Part shown: piece after piece, positions 13,366-15,326 of the stretch
How the letters are laid out: the number at the start of each line of letters is the position of its first letter
Numbering within the stretch: the stretch's first letter is position 1
Source of the DNA: Cellvibrionales bacterium UBA1963
GTDB lineage: Bacteria; Pseudomonadota; Gammaproteobacteria; Pseudomonadales; UBA7434
Assembly (NCBI GenBank): GCA_002336035.1
Contig: DDED01000062.1
Coordinates: 26,062-41,387 of the forward strand
Reading direction: 5' to 3'
DNA: 15,326 nucleotides
Program-made: the position numbers and the translations under genes
Notes under the pieces: generated by a model
Databases searched by the model: none
What the model was told of the DNA's origin: nothing
The model's input: the letters and a program-made list of their open reading frames with translations, nothing else

Positions 13366-14286
13366 CTAATAAACGGTGATGCCATACTTCAATAAAAGTT
13401 TCGGTAGAACGTTATCAAGGCGGTTCAGATCCTCGCTTTTTAATTCTAAAAAAGCCAGATTCTGCTTTTCATAGTAATCTATCCGTAAAAGTTTTTGGCT
13501 AATTGAAGCGGCTTCTTCATGAAGTTGCCAGCACTCTATATGGACGTTTGCTTGAGGCAAATAAAAGTCGCAACAGCCCATTTTTTTATCAGCTAAAGGC
13601 CAGCGATAGGCGTGGACAACACTCATTAAGTAAAGCCAATTGCAGACATGATGGTGTTGTTGATTTGTCGTATTATGGCCATCTCGGGTGTGCCAATTTA
13701 TTTTTTCATTAAAGTTTAAGGCGGCTTGTTGTTTGCTGGGCGAAGTTTTTTTAGAGACACCAGATGTCACTTCTGTCGACTGCTCTTTGGCACTCAATTG
13801 TTCTAATGCTTGTTCCAGTCCTGGTTGATCTATTATGTCTCTAGGCCATACCGTATAGGGTACGCCAGATTCTGTGTGTTCTTTTTCTATGCCGCCTAAA
13901 TTTTTACCTAAAGAAGTGATCGTCCAGCCCTTATGAAAGCGAGTTTGCCAGCCTAATTCTGCCAGTAATGCATTGAAGCGATGACTACCAATATCAAAGC
14001 GTTTACCTAATGTTTCAACATTGAGGGGTATATCGAGTAATTCCTGAAAGATAATGTGTTCAATAATTGTTTTAGGCCAGCCAATATATTCACCAAACTT
14101 TAAACTTTGAATGTATTCACCGCCTTCAAATTCACCTTTGCCTGTAAGACGCCAGTGCGTGCCTATTTTTTCTATCCATGACTTTTCAGTGAGAAAGTTG
14201 AATAACGTTTGGCTGGGAATATCAAAGTACTTGGCCAAGGCGGTTGTCGATATAGCATTATAATTAGATTTTCGTGTATTTGGCAT
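13366..14286 (-). CDS. Uncharacterised protein: two tandem winged-helix-like repeats plus nuclease-like C-terminus
   Basis: 306 residues, soluble, no known name. Seen: two repeats of about 62 residues (13-75 and 90-152) that align as L-x-K-x-FDI-x-S, a helix, an E-x-x-W, a W-x-x-T-x-x-G-x-x-x-GG strand-like wing, and end in Y-x-x-WP-x-x-I. This resembles the small helical/wing modules seen in phage antirepressor-like proteins. A polar linker (about 165-205) leads to a C-terminal domain with VCNWLY (214-219), CDFYLP (239-244), HIECW (249-253) and ELKSEDLNRLDNVLPKLLLKYGI. The spaced Asp240...Glu251 pair on two strands suggests a PD-(D/E)XK-type nuclease fold, but the Lys after Glu251 is missing and the fold assignment is inference. 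It starts 8 nt after the hemJ stop, so it is probably cotranscribed with it, and is convergent with the dehydrogenase. Ribosome-binding site weak. Confidence 0.7.
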   Translation of the reverse strand: MPNTRKSNYNAISTTALAKYFDIPSQTLFNFLTEKSWIEKIGTHWRLTGKGEFEGGEYIQSLKFGEYIGWPKTIIEHIIFQELLDIPLNVETLGKRFDIGSHRFNALLAELGWQTRFHKGWTITSLGKNLGGIEKEHTESGVPYTVWPRDIIDQPGLEQALEQLSAKEQSTEVTSGVSKKTSPSKQQAALNFNEKINWHTRDGHNTTNQQHHHVCNWLYLMSVVHAYRWPLADKKMGCCDFYLPQANVHIECWQLHEEAASISQKLLRIDYYEKQNLAFLELKSEDLNRLDNVLPKLLLKYGITVY

Positions 14287-14294
14287 GTTGAGGC

Positions 14295-14720
14295 CTAAAG
14301 GCTAAAGGGTCTGACGACGACGAGAATCACGATGGCAAATAAGGCAATCACGGGTGCTTCATTAAACCAGCGATAAAAGGTATGGCTGTGTGGTTGTTCA
14401 CCTGAGGCGAAGCGGCGAATGTAGCGACCGCACTGAATATGATAAGCCAGCAGGCAGGCAACGCATGCCAGCTTGGCCCAAAACCACGGTTGGGACCGGT
14501 AATAGTCAAGATTAAAGCTTGCTAGCCAAGCCCCAAAGCCGATCGCTAAATATGAAAAGGGTGTGATGAAACGGTAAAGTTTTTGCTCCATTATAAGTAG
14601 CTGTGACTTCACAGAGTCTTCGGTTGACATCGCATGGTAAACAAAAAGGCGAGGCAGGTAAAAAATACCCGCAAACCAGCAGACAACAAAGATAATATGC
14701 AGGGCCTTGATCCATAACAT
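14295..14720 (-). CDS. hemJ: Protoporphyrinogen IX oxidase HemJ
   Basis: 141-residue inner-membrane protein that oxidises protoporphyrinogen IX to protoporphyrin IX, the penultimate step of heme synthesis, in bacteria lacking HemG and HemY. Seen: the typical start MLWIKALHIIFVVCWFAGIFYLPRLF (described by its key parts: His8, WFAG, FYLPRLFVYH), four hydrophobic segments at roughly 4-26, 53-72, 80-96 and 120-139, and Lys83 in FWAKL with H-x-x-x-GRY after it. The His and Lys are the conserved residues needed for activity in the family. Length is normal. The adjacent divergent argC is a neighbour I recall from Pseudomonas-type genomes. The downstream uncharacterised gene begins 8 nt later. The only strong ribosome-binding signal is absent (AATTAAGCC before ATG). 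Confidence 0.94.
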   Translation of the reverse strand: MLWIKALHIIFVVCWFAGIFYLPRLFVYHAMSTEDSVKSQLLIMEQKLYRFITPFSYLAIGFGAWLASFNLDYYRSQPWFWAKLACVACLLAYHIQCGRYIRRFASGEQPHSHTFYRWFNEAPVIALFAIVILVVVRPFSL

Positions 14721-14755
14721 GGCTTAATTGCTCATGGGTAGTCTAAATTGCCACA

Positions 14756-14775
14756 GGTGATGGTTATTCATCACC
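14756..14775. promoter_or_regulatory. Perfect 7-bp palindromic arm pair between hemJ and argC
   Basis: GGTGATG (14756-14762) and CATCACC (14769-14775) form an exact inverted repeat with a 6-nt centre, beginning 35 nt upstream of the hemJ ATG. The site lies between two divergent genes, so it terminates neither. It could be an operator for hemJ or a hairpin in its leader. It does not resemble an ArgR box. Confidence 0.4.
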
Positions 14776-14894
14776 CTATTTAAAGTTTTGTTTTGTGTGT
14801 TTATGTTATTTAATAGCATCTTGTCATGGTAATGCAAAGAATGCACTTTTGTTTTGCCCTTGGGACTTTTATCATCGCGTCTTAAGGTTGACGT

Positions 14895-14900
14895 TATAAT
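14895..14900 (+). promoter_or_regulatory. Possible -10 box for argC
   Basis: A perfect TATAAT 102 nt upstream of the argC start. A TTGACG lies immediately before it but is far too close to serve as its -35, and the proper -35 position is weak. The 281-nt gap between hemJ and argC shows no ORF or RNA gene otherwise. Confidence 0.3.
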
Positions 14901-15001
14901 GAAAACACAGGGTCTTCTGTTTGATTATTGTACGCATGGCGGAAGATTTTAGCCTAGTATGATCTGACTTTAAGTGCAGGCCTCGAAAAAAGGACAATAC
15001 A

Positions 15002-15326
15002 GTGAATACAACTAGCCCAACTGTTCGTGTTGGTGTCATTGGCGCAACGGGTTATACCGGCTCAGAATTGCTGCGTTTATTATTGGGTCATCCACAGGTT
15101 GAATTGACCCGAGTGACTTCTCGTAGTGAGGCAGGTGTTCGTTTGGCAGATTATTGGCCAAACTTACGCGGCCACTGTGAACTGGCTTTTTCGGCGCCTC
15201 AAGCAAAGGATTTAGCGGCTTCTTGCGAGGTCATCTTCTTTGCCACACCTCATGCTGTGGCAATGAATATGATGCCCGAGTTAATGAGCCTTGGCGTAAA
15301 AGTAATTGATTTATCTGCTGATTTTA
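15002..15326 (+). CDS. argC: N-acetyl-gamma-glutamyl-phosphate reductase (3' end outside window)
   Basis: Third enzyme of arginine synthesis, reducing N-acetylglutamyl phosphate to the semialdehyde with NADPH. The first 108 codons are visible. Seen: the N-terminal nucleotide-binding VGVIGATGYTGSELLRLL, a VTSRSEAG stretch, VIFFATPHAVAM, and IDLSADF at the window edge, all standard for ArgC. The active-site Cys lies beyond the edge. The start is GTG at 15002 with AAGGA about 8 nt upstream; no ATG fits before the conserved GATG motif. Divergent from hemJ across 281 nt. Regulation by ArgR is possible in principle, but I see no clear ARG box. Confidence 0.97.
   Translation, partial: MNTTSPTVRVGVIGATGYTGSELLRLLLGHPQVELTRVTSRSEAGVRLADYWPNLRGHCELAFSAPQAKDLAASCEVIFFATPHAVAMNMMPELMSLGVKVIDLSADF

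Overview
The window looks like ordinary chromosome from a marine-type gammaproteobacterium. RibA, Dxs, IspA, XseB and SmrA read closely like the E. coli/Pseudomonas/Vibrio proteins. A polar-flagellar sodium-type stator pair (pomA/pomB) sits divergently from xseB, an arrangement I recall from Vibrio. Base composition is moderate (mid-40s percent GC by eye). I cannot name the genus. No rRNA, tRNA, insertion sequence, prophage or CRISPR array is visible.

Left part (1-2893, minus strand): a thiamin-salvage operon. A consensus -10 box lies just upstream of a TPP riboswitch, followed by a TonB-dependent outer-membrane receptor, a small YkoF-like thiamin-binding protein and a PnuC/PnuT-type inner-membrane transporter cut by the left edge. 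The riboswitch leader has a 10-bp complement to the core of its own aptamer, a candidate for the switching mechanism.

Middle part (3023-8809): an arsenate-reductase-type ArsC (Cys10/Cys82/Cys89) and an exported PQQ-dependent sugar-dehydrogenase-like protein lie in tandem on the plus strand, followed by ribA (GTP cyclohydrolase II, TTG start). Convergent to these, xseB-ispA-dxs forms the familiar isoprenoid cluster on the minus strand. The first two genes overlap by 11 nt, and dxs follows after a 223-nt gap.

Right part (9092-15326): pomA-pomB; a stand-alone class I glutamine amidotransferase whose stop overlaps that of pomB tail-to-tail; smrA with a D-2-hydroxyacid dehydrogenase; then, on the minus strand, hemJ followed by an uncharacterised protein with two tandem winged-helix-like repeats and a nuclease-like C-terminus. 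The start of argC runs off the right edge.

Most of this is conserved housekeeping sequence. The parts most worth a second look are the riboswitch leader, the three-component thiamin uptake operon, and the repeat/nuclease-like protein downstream of hemJ. I do not see a clearly new multi-gene system.
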